From positions 1,984,001-2,048,000 of the forward strand of contig OX596336.1 in assembly GCA_951394405.1 (NCBI GenBank): a stretch of 64,000 bases of DNA, written 5' to 3'. The notes below the pieces were generated by a model. It made no database searches, was not told the DNA's origin, and was given only the letters and a program-made list of their open reading frames with translations. The position numbers and the translations under genes were made by a program. This document shows positions 32,588 through 45,100 of the stretch, in pieces (position 1 is the stretch's first letter; each line of letters begins with the position of its first letter). Origin of the DNA: Coprinellus micaceus. Its lineage: Eukaryota; Basidiomycota; Agaricomycetes; Agaricales; Psathyrellaceae.

Positions 32588-35500
32588 ATGCTAGGCCGGT
32601 CTCTTCGGGTGCTTAGCGCCGTTATACCCCTCGCTCTAGGCCTCAACCCCTTGCCCGACCCGTGTGCACTCATTGCTGGCAAGCGCTGGGTCCTCCCAAG
32701 CGAGGCGCGTAGGTGCTTGGGGTCGTTCCCCCTATCACCCGAAGTGAAGAGTAACGTGGGTCCCTACTCTCCTTCCAGCTGGGTTCGGGCTCACTCAAAG
32801 TCGGAGTGAACAAATAGGTACTGGAGGTGGTGAACAAGACCCTCGCCTTCCACACCTCCGTCAACTACCAAGTCCAGGCACCAGCACCGTACGACGACGA
32901 CGTCCACGAGGACCTCGTTGGGGACTTGGATAGGATCGCAGGGACGAGCTATACCTCTGAATTAGACTTCCACGTTGACATGTACCGCTCCTTTAAGAGG
33001 GTAAACGATGGACACTGCGGGGTGTACAGCAGATGCTTCGATTGTGAGTGGTCGTTCGATTTGACGAAGTTGGTTCCGTGCGTGAATCACCTAGTATCCC
33101 CACTGACGTGACGCCCCTACCCACCCTACAAGCCCTCTATGTCACATATCTCCCCACCCCTCTGGTACTCCTTACCGAAGAGGATGGATTCCAGAGCGTG
33201 TACATCGCCCCTGAGGCGTACGACATCGCGAAGGAGGAATTTAAGGACACGCTTCTGTGGTGGGAAAAGCGCCTCCCAGAAGCCTTCCAGGGGAACCTCA
33301 GCTCGGTGTGTCCATGTCCACTCCGCTGCTAGAAGCGGCTCTTAAACCTACGAAATGCGCAGCTCGCAGGTCGAAAGGTTCTCCTTGTCAACGGGCAGGA
33401 CCCGTTCCTTGCCGTGGAGGCGAATGCAAACATCACAGGTGGATATCAATCGCGCGCAACTCGCCAGAACTCGTAAGAGACGTGCCCGCGGCTACGCCGA
33501 CTGATGGACGCTGACGGTGTATAGGTTCTTCTCGAGCTACCATCGCGGCGCTGAGGGCTGGGAGTACAACATGGGCAACTTCGCATCGCTTGCCCATCCC
33601 TTAGTAGATGAAGTCGAGCTGACAATCGAATACCCTGATGAGGCGGACAACATTACCTTCTCGGTAAGCTCACTGCCTCATCACGCCCTACTCTGTACTC
33701 AATCATTGCTGCAGTTGCCTTATCGTTCGCGCTTCGGCTCAAACTCTAAGGGCTTCACCGATTCCCAGTCCCTGCGCCAAAACAACTGTCTAGCAACGCC
33801 AAGGACAAACGGTGTGGACCTATACGAAATCCCTTCACCCGAGATTTCCGCCTTTCTTGGAGAGCCCCCAGCCCTTGTACACTTCCAGCAGCAACCAATC
33901 TTGGCCCCTCAGGACTATCGTGAGAGACATCCGGTCAATGTTCTCCTGGATGCCATCCCTTTCTCCGACATCTCCCTCCCGGAGACATTGTCGCCAGGCA
34001 TTGAGTCGTTGAATAGTAGCTACAGCGTTGCTGAGTTCTTCATCCTTGGGGACGGGATTACGGGAGTCTTGGCGCTTGGGAGTTTCTCTGCGAAGAATTA
34101 TACTCACTTCGGTCGGGCCTTGTTGGATGGGCTCGAGGGTCTCCGGGAGAAAGGTGCAGAAAGACTGATTGTTGACGTCGTGAGCAAATGGCTTCTTTGT
34201 TCTTGCTCGATGTGTCTGATTGCAGGGTATCCAGACGAATAACGGTGGAGGCTATATTTGTATCGCTCATGTACGCGGTTTAACCTGACTACTCCGTTCA
34301 CCAACACTCAAACTGACCGACGGATTTTACAGTGGTTACACCGAATTGTGAGCAACAAACAAGCGTCCGAATAGTCATAATGACCGCTGACACCCTTCCT
34401 ATCTTCAAAGCTAATTGGACCGAGGGCAACGACGGAGCCGCAAGCAGGCCTCGACACAACCCTCCGAGCTGGTCCGCTCGCACAATTGATTGCAAAACGG
34501 GTGGCCGAAGGACACGATCCCGACAACCTTCTCTATTATAACCCCACCCAGTGGAATAATGCGACACACCAGCCAATCCCAATGGGTGATACCTGGATGC
34601 AGCCTCAGAAGCTCGTCATCAACCGTCGGGAAGATGCCTTTAGCCAGAGGTAATTTCACGCCCCGTTTTCCCCTTCTATAGGGCGCTGACATGGCCAAAC
34701 CTTACTTGTCGACGACCCTTAAAATTCAGGCTGGGACAGGAGTGTCTCCCGTTCAATTGGGAGGCCCCGAAGCACGGTCTCTTCGACCCTGAAAAGACAG
34801 TCATAGTCTCCAACGGACGGTGCGCCGTCCACGGTCCTTCACCATTTTCGCGAAGATCTCACATATAGATTAGCTGCGGAAGCTCTTGCTCATTATTCAG
34901 TGTACGGCACCGCTTCCATTCAATCACTTCCTAGAGCCTATGTGTGATTGACCTTCTCCTTCCGACAGATCACAATGTCTAAAGAAGAGGGCGTACGGAC
35001 AATTGTCGTCGGTGGAAAGCGAGGCGTCGAGCAGCACTACTGCGGGACGGTGGGCGGGCAGTCTACAGGGTTTTCCACCATCGACACAGAAATCAAAGTA
35101 AGCGCCCAATCTGTCGTAAATTATCCCTATCAGTCCTAACTCGACGTTCCTGTAGTCCACCAAACTGAAAAACCACACGCTCGCGCCACCGGACTTGTGG
35201 GTCTCCGCCATATCTCTGCTTCATATGCCCCAACTGACCCATTTAAATTGTTTCGGTCGGATTTAGCCTAACCAACCACGTCCAAGGTATCACCTGGAGG
35301 CTCGGTTATGGTATAGACAATCCTAATGAGCCAGAAGGTTGGTCCTTTCCAGTGTCATTTGGGCGTTTTTCCTCTCGCCTATATTTCTTGTCGTCTGACA
35401 GACGCCGCAACTGAAACCTTCCCGCACAGAATGGCAAGATCACACGGCGGATATTAACTTCCCACTTTCCAAGGAGATGTGAGTGATTCCACGGAGTTCT

Positions 35501-35642
35501 CCCCCCCTGTAGAACTGGCGTTCCGCTAACTTTGAGGCTTCTAATTAGTGTTAACAACCCTGTGGCGATATGGGAAGCTGTCGCCGCCGCCGTTCTCGCC
35601 CACACTCGGCCAGCCCTTGTGGTGCAAAGCATGCAAATTTGA
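32588..35642 (+). CDS. Secreted S41-family (CPAF-like) serine peptidase
   Basis: Sixteen exons give 693 aa: 32588-32755, 32818-33043, 33133-33305, 33363-33472, 33525-33663, 33715-34179, 34226-34270, 34333-34347, 34411-34649, 34730-34819, 34874-34901, 34969-35097, 35156-35196, 35267-35337, 35430-35478 and 35549-35642. The N-terminus MLGRSLRVLSAVIPLALGL is a likely signal peptide. A PDZ-like middle and a C-terminal crotonase-like S41 fold follow; the active-site region reads VIVSNGRCGSSCS with the likely nucleophile among Ser554/560/561, then VVGGKRGVEQHYCG and GGQSTGF. Asparagines in N-x-S/T context suggest glycosylation. Related fungal proteins include UstP-type S41 members of unknown substrate. 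Exon 8 is 15 nt. The intron 33664-33714 is in frame and stop-free, so its retention would still be read through. Confidence 0.88.
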
Positions 35643-35788
35643 GTCGTATACATAGTTTCCTAGGATTCATCAATGTGAGATAGGGGAAATTTCCCATACA
35701 AGCCTCCCTATCGACACAAATCTAGGACATGTGGCTAACGAATCAACAGTCCTATCCGAAGCCTTGCATTGAACACAAATTTCGGCGT

Positions 35789-38700
35789 CTACTCGTTATC
35801 TGACTCCTCAACATCTCCGAACTCAAACATTCCAGCGCGATCGCGCTTGGCAATGGAGAGAGAGCTTCGCAGCTTTTGGACGACCTGTGGGTACGCCTGG
35901 ATGTACCGGCATCCCTTGCGGTCAACGGAAGCAAGTCCCTCAGCCACAAGTCCGGCATTTATGCAAGCGAGAGGGTCCAGTGCAGCAGAAGGGTCAGCGG
36001 GATCGATAAGACGGAGATGAAGCAAGGGTCCTTCACGGTGGTCGATGTTGGCGATTAATTTTCGACCTTCGCATAGCGATCGGAAGCGCTCAATGGCCTC
36101 GAGGTAATATTCACTGTCAGGTTTGGGAAGTTTCACGAAACTGTAAACATTGTGGCTATCAGTGCCAATTCGTTTCAAGGGGAGTTATGATTGTGGCCAC
36201 AGACCTTAGGCGCGCATCATGTGCCTGGCCAGGCAAGGATCGGAATTTCTGATCCAGAGGGCGGATGTCGGAGAAGGCAATCGTGTCTTGGTTGCCATAG
36301 TCGATGAAGGTGACCTCAGCCTCCTTCTTAATGGGAGATGAGCGCCGGATTTTGGCGCGATACCAAGCTCCATCAGAGAATTTCGCAGACACAAGTTCCC
36401 CGTTCCTGGGGACGAATCCAGCTGGGCTGGTGGTGGCCCCTTTGTGGTGGAGTGAGAAGTCGCGCATAAGCTTCTCGAGGGAAGCAATTCCTGGGGAGTG
36501 AGTGCTTAACGAATAAACCGAGACGGTATTCGTCGTCTGATGCTCACCTTCTGTGTTCAGAATTTGAACGGAGAAGCCAAAGTTACTGGTCCTGACGTCG
36601 CTGATGATAATGTCGAGGTACTCTGCCTTGAGGGCGCCTGCATCGTCCTTTTCTTCTGTAGGGGCAGCCGCCTTCTCGGCCTCCTCGTCGTAGTCCGACC
36701 AGATCTAAATCCCGATCCAGATAAGGTGATGACACAAAAGTCATAGGAGGCAGAGACTCACGTTAAGTCTTGCACCCTTGGCTTCTTCCTGTACACACGG
36801 GTCGGCCGTGAGATGGTATTTGAGATGTTTTGAACTAGTAACCTACCTCCGCATCGAATAACTGACGGGCGAATGACAATCCCTCAGCAGAAAAAGCGTG
36901 CACAGTGGCCAGACCCTCCTTGACAAGGGAGACAGCTGTGCTTTCGGTCTTGTTGAACCAGAGAGCGCCAATGAATCCACCAGATTTGTCAGTGGTCTCA
37001 ACCTCAATTTCGACATCCCGCTGCATGTAACGGCGAGTAGAGAAATCAAGGGATTCCGTGCCATAGGGCTCGGCCTTGTCAGATGGATTACGAGGAGCGC
37101 GAGGCGCGCGGATGCCTGACTGAGATCAGCCCGCAAATACTCGATGAAGGCCCAGAAACTCACCACCGAGAACGAGGGTAAGGACCTGGTTATCCTTGGG
37201 CAGGAATATTTTGAATCGGGAACCAGAAGCGACATATTCGACGACACCAGGTGTCCTTCCCACTCGCTTGAATCCATTCACAAACTGGGATGCTCGGGAG
37301 GTTGTCTGAAATGTATAGTAATGTCAGTTAGTATATATCAACACGCACACGTGAGATTCGCAGGCCGACGGACCTCGGAGAGGTTGAGAGGTTGCTTTGG
37401 TGCTGGGAGCTCCTTGCCAGAGTGAATTCCCTTCGACTCTGTTGCGGCAGTCTGTTCAGCAGCGATGAGCTTGTCGTAGTCTGGGGATCTGTCTTCGTCG
37501 TCCCGTTTATGGCGAACAACGCTGGCCAAACCCTTTTCGACCAATTGTTCGGCGACGTTCCTAGATGCAAATATTTTTTAAGTAGTCCCCCATGCTAAGG
37601 TGGAATTCCTCCTACGTTCCATGGTTTCCATATCGAATGGTGGCGCATTCGCGCTCCTCGTATTCTCCCTCGCGCGGACGGACGAAGTCGATGTGAACCT
37701 TAACGTGCTTTCCAATAAGCCTTTTCCGGAGGAATTCCCGGGCTTCTTGTGCATATGCAGCCTGGCGCGGGTCCGCGAGCCTATTGGGGAGATGCGCGCG
37801 TCAACCGGGTCTCCACTGTGCGAACTGGAGCTACTGACTTGGGTCCACGAGTGGAACTCAGCTGCAGACGCCTTTCCTTTCCAGTATCCTTGTCCGCAAC
37901 CGAGATTTGGTCACCGCTCCATACACGGATGACGGTACCGTCAAATTCGCGGGAATGGCCATCGGGTACTGCGCTGGGCTTTCCTGTAACAGCTACGGCG
38001 GGAGCGTTGGCGTACAAATTCAAGCGCTTTTCCTTGGCATTCCTCTCAGCAGTGCGGAGGCGCTCCATTCCACCACTTGCCGACAACATACCCGCGTGCC
38101 AATCCACGACCCTAGCCAGGCCGTTGGCCACCAAGTGCTCGGCGACGTTGCCGGCGGGATGCAGGACTGTGCCCACTGAATAAACATCTGCTGGCTGCCA
38201 AGTCATTCTCGGGACGTACCAGTTCCGATGAAGATGCTCGCGGAGGCAGGCGCACTTGCGTTTGCGGTAGCCTGGAAAGGCGTGGGTGCGGCGTTGGGCA
38301 ACGACAATATTTGGACTTTCACGGGTCGCTGGAGTAGTCGCGACTCAGTGAAGAATCGGGCCTATGGACATGAAAATATTAGGGGCCAGCCCTGGGATTA
38401 CAAAATCCAGCGCACCTCCTCTGAGTACTGCTCCGAGTTTTCTCCAGGCTTCGACGCGACACGTCCGCTCTTGACCCCGGCCAACGCAATGTTGACCATC
38501 TGGTGGTCACCGTCGGGCATGAGGAGTCGGAGACGGAGGGTGGAACCATCGCGGACTTGCTCGACAATGCCTAATCTGGGATTCGTCCTCTTGGTCTACA
38601 ACAAGAGCAAAACGACACACACCGTCGATAGATTTGCCCTTCCACTCGGATACGAAGGCCTGAGAGTCCAAAGGCATGGTGTGGTGAACTTCACGGGCCT

Positions 38701-39409
38701 TAGGAATCAAAATTCAGACAATGCGATTTCGGTGTTCGGCTGGAGGGACGTACGGTTTGGCCATGGGGATTCCAGATGCCTCGTCCAGCGGCCTTCGCCT
38801 CGGCCTCCAATTCCCTCTTCTTCAGGTCTTCTTCGCTGGGCTCTCGCTTGATTTCCTTCAATTTGGCCCAGCCATTGCGGAGGAGTTCAGAGCTCAGATC
38901 GACACCTGCGAGTTCAGCACTTCCGAGATCACGAGGGACGTCATCGTTCGAAGGGAGAGAGTGGATGGTGGCGAATGCGATCTCCTTGCCAACGGTCAAG
39001 GTACGAAGGAATTCCCTAGATTCGAATGCCCAAGCCTGATGATGATGAGGTCAGAAAACAGTCCCCTGAGACGGAGGAGCTTGTAGGATTCACCTCATCG
39101 TCACGAAGTGAAGTGCCAGGACGAGGCGCCTGGAGGTCGGCAAGGTGCAGAACCCTGGTCGACCGTGTTCAGATTGAAGCAATCTAACAACATCAAGCCG
39201 CGCACCTTTCTTTGGGGGGCTGTCCTTGGGGTCCTGGACGGCCGCGCAACACCAGACTATCTCCAGAGATTACGGCTGGGCATCGTGAGCACCCTGAGAT
39301 CATCGGTCCAGTCCTTTGCAGACCTACATTTGACAACCTATAGCGGCGTAACGTCTCAGTGGGACATTCAGGGGGTGCTTCCGATCGTACTCACAGCTTT
39401 CATGGCCAT
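35789..39409 (-). CDS. SND1: Tudor staphylococcal nuclease homolog (SND1/Tudor-SN)
   Basis: Seventeen exons on minus, 910 aa: 39409-39395, 39337-39328, 39275-39206, 39154-39094, 39035-38754, 38698-38623, 38570-38416, 38361-38220, 38175-37839, 37780-37616, 37560-37374, 37305-37164, 37115-36847, 36788-36762, 36704-36548, 36490-36205 and 36140-35789. Four staphylococcal-nuclease-like OB folds come first (starts MAMKAVVKSVISGDSLVLRG; REGEYEERECATIRYG in the third), then a Tudor domain (about 715-770; GELVSAKFSDGAWYRAKI, FIDYGNQDTI) inside a split fifth SN fold. Length matches SND1. The protein binds methylarginine and RNA and acts in RNA silencing, stress granules and splicing in other eukaryotes. 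Exon 2 is 10 nt. Convergent with the S41 gene, 146 bp apart. Confidence 0.96.
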
Positions 39410-40006
39410 TTTGAAGGATTGGATGTGGACTAACGCGTTGTGGGCGGTTCCAAGAGATGAGATCTATTTCAGGCGTGTTGCCAGCAATGTCGCGAGACTG
39501 CCACGCGACCACCTTGGTAGTTCATGTGACCATCTGACGCGTCGATGCAGGTCGATGCCCACTGCCGCAAAGTTAATCTCAACGACATAATGATATAGCT
39601 CAAGTTGAAGCGGGCTAGGCCGAGTTCCAGGTCCAAGGAGTAAATGTCTTCAGAGGAGGGATATGCCATTCACCCAGGTAATTGATGGCCGGGCGGTACC
39701 GTTCTGGGTGTTTGGGCGCCTAATATCCTGCTTGGTTCTCGCTCTCATCGCCGCGATTGTGTACCTAGTGCACCAGCTAAGCGCTAAGGTCGTGTCGCTT
39801 GAGTAATATAAAGGTTTACATCACCCCGGGGAGTAAGTATTACATTTGGGAAATGTCCGTTGACGAGATGATAATAAATACATGCAGCACTTGGAAGCTT
39901 GGCTGGAAGGAAAGAGGGATATGGTTGATTGGGGTTGATAATGGCGGTGAGTGAATAGCTTGCTGCAAAAACGTTTATGGTAAGAACTCCAGAGGAATGC
40001 TAAAGT
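39410..40006. other. Intergenic: SND1 promoter and kinase 3' flank
   Basis: 597 bp between tandem minus-strand genes. The kinase end is AT-rich near 39840-39960, consistent with its 3' UTR. No gene supported. Confidence 0.4.
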
Positions 40007-41567
40007 CTATCCTTTGAGCACGCTGGCAAATATTCGTGCGGCTCTTTTCCAACGAGAGAGACAGTCTGGAAATGGGGTAACAGGCGTCGTTAATTTGAGC
40101 CATTCCTTAGAGTTTAAAACGTCTTGCAGAATGAAGGAGTGACTCTGTGAACCAGGTGTTGATGAGTATGGAGAGTGGGTACAGGTCGCAACCCCCTCAC
40201 CTTGACTTGGTTCAGCGATATACGATCCTTCGGATGTTTCTGAAGCATGCCTTCCAGGAGCTGCATCACCGAGAAGCCTTCGCTCGATTGGTCTGCAGGA
40301 AGGCGTCCGCATGTGGGGACTTGGTCTGCACCCATGCGCTCCTCCGGTCTCCAGTCCTGGGTGCATATCTGGTGATACAGCATGAACTCCGTCTGATTCT
40401 CCGAAGACAACCCGTTGAATGGCGTGTGGCCGAATAGGAGGCAGTAAAAGGTGACCCCCAAAGACCATACGTCGATGGCAGGTGTTATGGGGGGACGAGC
40501 CTTGGGCATAGGGAATGTTTGCACGACGACAACGGTCTCCGATCCTGCATGCGAAGACGCTGTCGGAATGGTCTCGAACGAAACACGGTCCTTGGAACTG
40601 GATGAGTCGTCGGAGAACCAGACCACCTCGGGGGCCAGGAAAGAAGGAGTCCCTATCCGCTTTCGCAAATCTGACGGGCAGAACAATTCACGGAGGTCAG
40701 GGTCGATGGGGTCGTCCTTCTCTTTCTTCGGTGGAGGAGGGAGCATGATGTGCGAGATGCCAAAGTCAATGAGTTTCACTGAGCCGCGATCTGCCGTGAA
40801 CATGATGTTTGAAGGTTTGACGTCCCTGTGCACAATCCCTATGCAATGCACTATACGCGTGTTAGAGCGAGCAGCGGTAGCGGCGGGAGGGAACGTTGCT
40901 CACGGTATTCCAACCCCAATATTACATCCCGCATCACCCGTCGCGTTTGAGCGAGGGTCAATAGGGGCGAATGGTCAGTGTCTGACCATTCCACAATACC
41001 ACCTGCAATGTACTCCATGACTAGCGTTCGAAGTTTAGATTCCAGCAATACCATAGCGCGTCATGGAACTCACTGAGGTATATTTTCTCTTCCCGAGGAT
41101 CGTCAATGACTTCCAGCAAGGACGCAAGATTCGGATGCCGTAGATGCTTCATGACAGCGATCTCTCTCCGAATGCTATTTTCCGTGCTATTCAGCGCCTG
41201 CTTCGTCGAGCCGTCGGTTTGCTGATAGTTCCTTCTTAGCAGCTTGATTTTGTCCTTTGGGTTGCTCCTCTTGACGATCTTGATGGCCTGCACACGCCCA
41301 GAAGGAGTGTAGGGTGAATCCAAAGTCGCGAAAGACTCAGGGTTTGAACGGCCCACATACCACATCCCGGTGGTCGTGCAGTGTATCCTGACCCATGTAC
41401 ACTTCCCCATGCCTTCCCTTTCCGACCCTTTCTCCTCTCAAATACTGGTTGAGCTTCTTTCGCCGGTGCGACGGCCTGTCGAGATAGTCGGTGATGGGCA
41501 CATCGTTCGAGCTCGCCAACACCTCTAACGAACGCCCAACGCTAACGGAATTCGATTTCTTGCGCAT
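40007..41567 (-). CDS. Ser/Thr kinase, CaMKK / SNF1-activating kinase type
   Basis: Five exons on minus, 441 aa: 41567-41361, 41287-41074, 41020-40904, 40850-40201 and 40144-40007. The glycine loop is GERVGKGRHGEVYMG (45-59), catalytic Lys72 in VAIKIVK, HRD at 187-189 (IVHRDVKPSN), DFG at 208-210 and APE at 252-254 preceded by the likely activating Thr247 (GTPSFLAPE). All catalytic residues are intact. The spacing, the activation segment with a charged Pro/Lys insert, a second Ser/Val-rich insert after APE (about 257-300), and EWLKLTTP near the end resemble CaMKK/Sak1/Tos3/Ssp1. These phosphorylate the AMPK/Snf1 activation loop under low glucose. No calmodulin-binding segment is obvious in this short protein. 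The assignment to this subfamily is likely, not certain. Confidence 0.85.
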
Positions 41568-42108
41568 GGAATGAAGTTTTGCTGGATATGGAGGGGGGGA
41601 GGTGTTAATACATGGGAGGCGAAGGACAAGTTCATGATGATTCAACGCTTCCACAACATCGCTCCTTCAATTAGTGGCGGCACCCCTGTCCGTTGAGGTT
41701 TGCACGTGTTCTGATGTCAATTACTATATTCGGGCAGACCATCAGCTTCAAAGCGCCCAACAGTTGAGGCGGCCTCGCTGGGGAGGTGTGTTACAGTCGC
41801 CTGCAGGCAGGGTAGCTATAGTACGTAGACCAAATTGAATGGTCGGCTTCTAGTACGACGCTGCAGGATGAAACCGGTCTAACTAGTTGCCCAGAATTTC
41901 GAAAAGATCGAGCTAGAACGGATGCCACCCGTTTGTTGCATCCACAGCAGCTGGGTGTATCCGTGAACGGATGCGTAGTGTAGGGGCGGTGCGACCGTTC
42001 ATGCCACGAGACCAGCCGTGCAGTGGCGGGAAGGCCCGGGGCTAACGGGTCACTGCGTCGTGAGACCAAGCAGAACCGAATTGCAATGGTAGATGACTGC
42101 AGTGACGC
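41568..42108. other. Intergenic: kinase promoter and UPF2 3' flank
   Basis: 541 bp between tandem minus genes. No TATA box or structured element recognised; no supported ORF. Confidence 0.4.
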
Positions 42109-45100
42109 TCAGCCAACCAGACGAATCTTGATGCCGCCGTTGCGATGCTTCGCTTCCAATGCTGACGGAATGGTCAGCAAGCAGGCATCTGAGGGAGAAT
42201 CCATTGGTGTACCTTTGAGTTCCTCCAGCTCTTCCCGCTGCTCGTAATTGAGAACAAGCTGCTTGAGTTGCTGTTGTTCAACCTTGTCCTGAAGCTGAGC
42301 AGTACGGGTTTGGACGGCAAGGGCCGACGCCGAGGGAACAGCGATCTGGCGCGCCATCTGCTTATTCCCTCGTTTAGTCAAGACGACAAAGTTAGTGACG
42401 CCTTCATCGGCAGGTCCAGGACCCTCCTCGCCAACGCGCTTCTTGCGGCCAGTGGGCGGGATAACAGCTGAGTCCCAGAGGGCCAGGGCCGTTTTCTTGT
42501 CAACTTTCCTGGATTCTGCGGATGTGTCTGTGACCATTTTCGCCAATTCCTTCATGAAGTCGGCTTCAGCCTCCTCAGTCGGGCCGAGGTATTCCTGAGC
42601 GCTGTTTGAAGCGACGATAACATCTTCGTCTTCAGGAGAACCAGGTCGGTCGTTCAACTACAGCATTGCATCTGTTAGCAAGGCGGTGACTGATACTGGA
42701 GACGAGTCACATACCACAGAGTCATCATCCCCTAGCTCGTTATCCTCGTCCTCTTCGTCCTCTTCGTCAGGCCTGTCACCGTCTTCATCGTCTTCGTCAC
42801 TATCGTCGCTGTGGCCACCAACGACGCCTGGCAAACATTGAGCTCCATCGCAGACGCACTGCATATAGAACTCACCAGCTGCTTGTAGGGCGGTATTGAA
42901 CATATCGTCGACAGCAAGGGCGGCCGCCTCCAGAGTCTTAGGCATCTCCAGCTTGGGCCTGACAGCCTCGATCGAGTCTGTGAGCATGAACTCGACGTCC
43001 ATGGGAAGAGGTTCCTTGCACTGAATATAATACTAAACCAAAGTCAGCTCAAGCGTTAGAAATATGAAAAGCTACCCACAAAGAAGAAAGTCAAGAAACT
43101 ATCCAACTTCTTCTTCTGTGTTCCACGGTCAAAGCACATCCCACAGGTATCGAGCACCACGCAGACAAGGCGGATTCTGAAAAAGTCGTCGGGCATGTCG
43201 ATGGGCAGGGGCTGCTGGGGCATCGGCCTCCCCTCAGGGTGCCCGAAAGTGACGATACTCCAAAGGGTGTCGAAGATGATACCAGAGCCGATAAGGCGGT
43301 AGATATAAAGCTCTCCGAGGTACTTGATAGTCGCAAGCCTCCTTTGGTTGGTGCTATACACGTTCTGCTCGAGACCACGCCTGATATCCTCGAGGACCTG
43401 GTCAACCACGGAGATGGAAAACGCGGGTCGGTAACGTTGCAGGTCATAGGTTAGCGTGGCAAGCAAGCCGATATTACTGTAACGGATCTTCCAGGGTTTG
43501 GCGAACACCTTGTGAAGGACACGGCGGACGTGGGGGTCGTCCCAGTCTAGCTTCCGGAGCAGCTTCAGAACCTTGTCGATAGCCTTCTTGCTGAGAACAT
43601 CGTAGATCAAGTGTCGGATGAAGAGCTCGATGGGAGGCCGAACCTTCTCTTGGCGAGGTCCGCGCTCAGGAGGATTGCACTGTGTGACAGATTGGTGTGT
43701 TATTCGACGTCCGGAAATGACCGCGTACCTGATAGTAGGCGTTCTCCAGAAGTAGCTGGTGCCTATGGTCTAGGTGTTGCATGCTTTGCTTTCGCTTCAT
43801 CAATTCCAACTAGGATGGGCGTCGATAAGCAAGCGGGCCTGGCAGAGGGGAGGAAGTGGTGTTACCATTGCAGCGAACCTCTCGCGTGTGTCCTCGCTTC
43901 GAAGCAAAAAGCGACCGCATCCCTCCAGTAAGAGGGCCAGGTTCTCGATGTTGGTCCCAGCAAAATCGTCCAAGCACACCTTAAACATGTGCAAAATGAG
44001 GTAGGAAGGAACTACTTTAAACTTAGTCAAGTTCGACAGGAATGCGACATTCTAAGGGGAAACAGAGGTGAGGACGGCGACACTCGACAGCCCATGAAAC
44101 TCACCTTCATCCTGGTTTCAGTGAACTCTTTCACAACGTTTTTCTTCCTCTGCAGGTAACGAAACTCGTCATCAAGCTATGGGCGATGGTCAGCACCGTA
44201 GCGGAATATGTAAGAGCAACAGGACTAACAGCAGCGACTAGTTCAGTCCCTATGTCGGGCATATAAATGTTGAGCACACCAATAAGGCGAGAGTAGTGGG
44301 GCAAGAGGTCCGTTCGGTTCTTCGGAACCTGAACCATGAACTTCACGAGACGTTTCCTAGCGGCCTTTGAGTTCAAGAAAGCAAAGTCAACCGCTGCCTG
44401 ATCAATGAGAGTGCGGTTCGTCGCGTCAGGGAGCTTCGCCAACAATGCTGTGAGAAGTTGCGAAGGCCCTTGGGGTGCTAAGAGCGGGGACAATGGAGGC
44501 GTTGTAGCCTTAGGGGTGCCAGGCGTCGGGGTCGGAGCGCTGGGATAAGAATTGAGTAAAGGTGGTACAAGGGAGTGGGGTCCTTGCTTACTTGTCTTCT
44601 TCGTCCTCGGGCTCATCCCCAGTTTCAAGCTGACTGAGTTCGGCCCCATCCACGCTAAGTTTCTTCAGCTCTTCCTCCAACTTACGGATCTCCTCCTTCT
44701 CCCTCTCTGCTTTCACTTTATCTTCCTCATCCTTCTTACTAATTTCGTCCGCGTGGGTTGATTCGTTCAAACCAAGCACGCTTGCTGGAACGAAGTCCTT
44801 CAGGTCTGGAATGTCTTCATAGAACTTGCGCTCTTCCTCGTCGACCCACTTGCTTCCAGGGGGGAGGGATTCATCAGATTCGGCCAGAAGCGAACCTTGG
44901 TTAGAGCCGATTTGGATCGAATCTGACTTCTGGGTTGAAGTAGGAAGTTTGGGAAGAGGAAGGTAAAGCAGTTCAGACAACCTTATATCCTAGTTAGCGA
45001 GGCGGTCTCCTTGAAAGGATAGAGCGGCATACGATTGGCAGCTAGCGAGGAGCTTTTCGTAGTTCTTGGTCATTTTCTCGTACCCTTGCTGCCTGTCTTC

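Noticed and set aside
32279..32809. Longer ORF running into the S41 gene start
   Set aside because: Its upstream half overlaps the first HAD exon antisense. The signal peptide starting at 32588 is the natural start.
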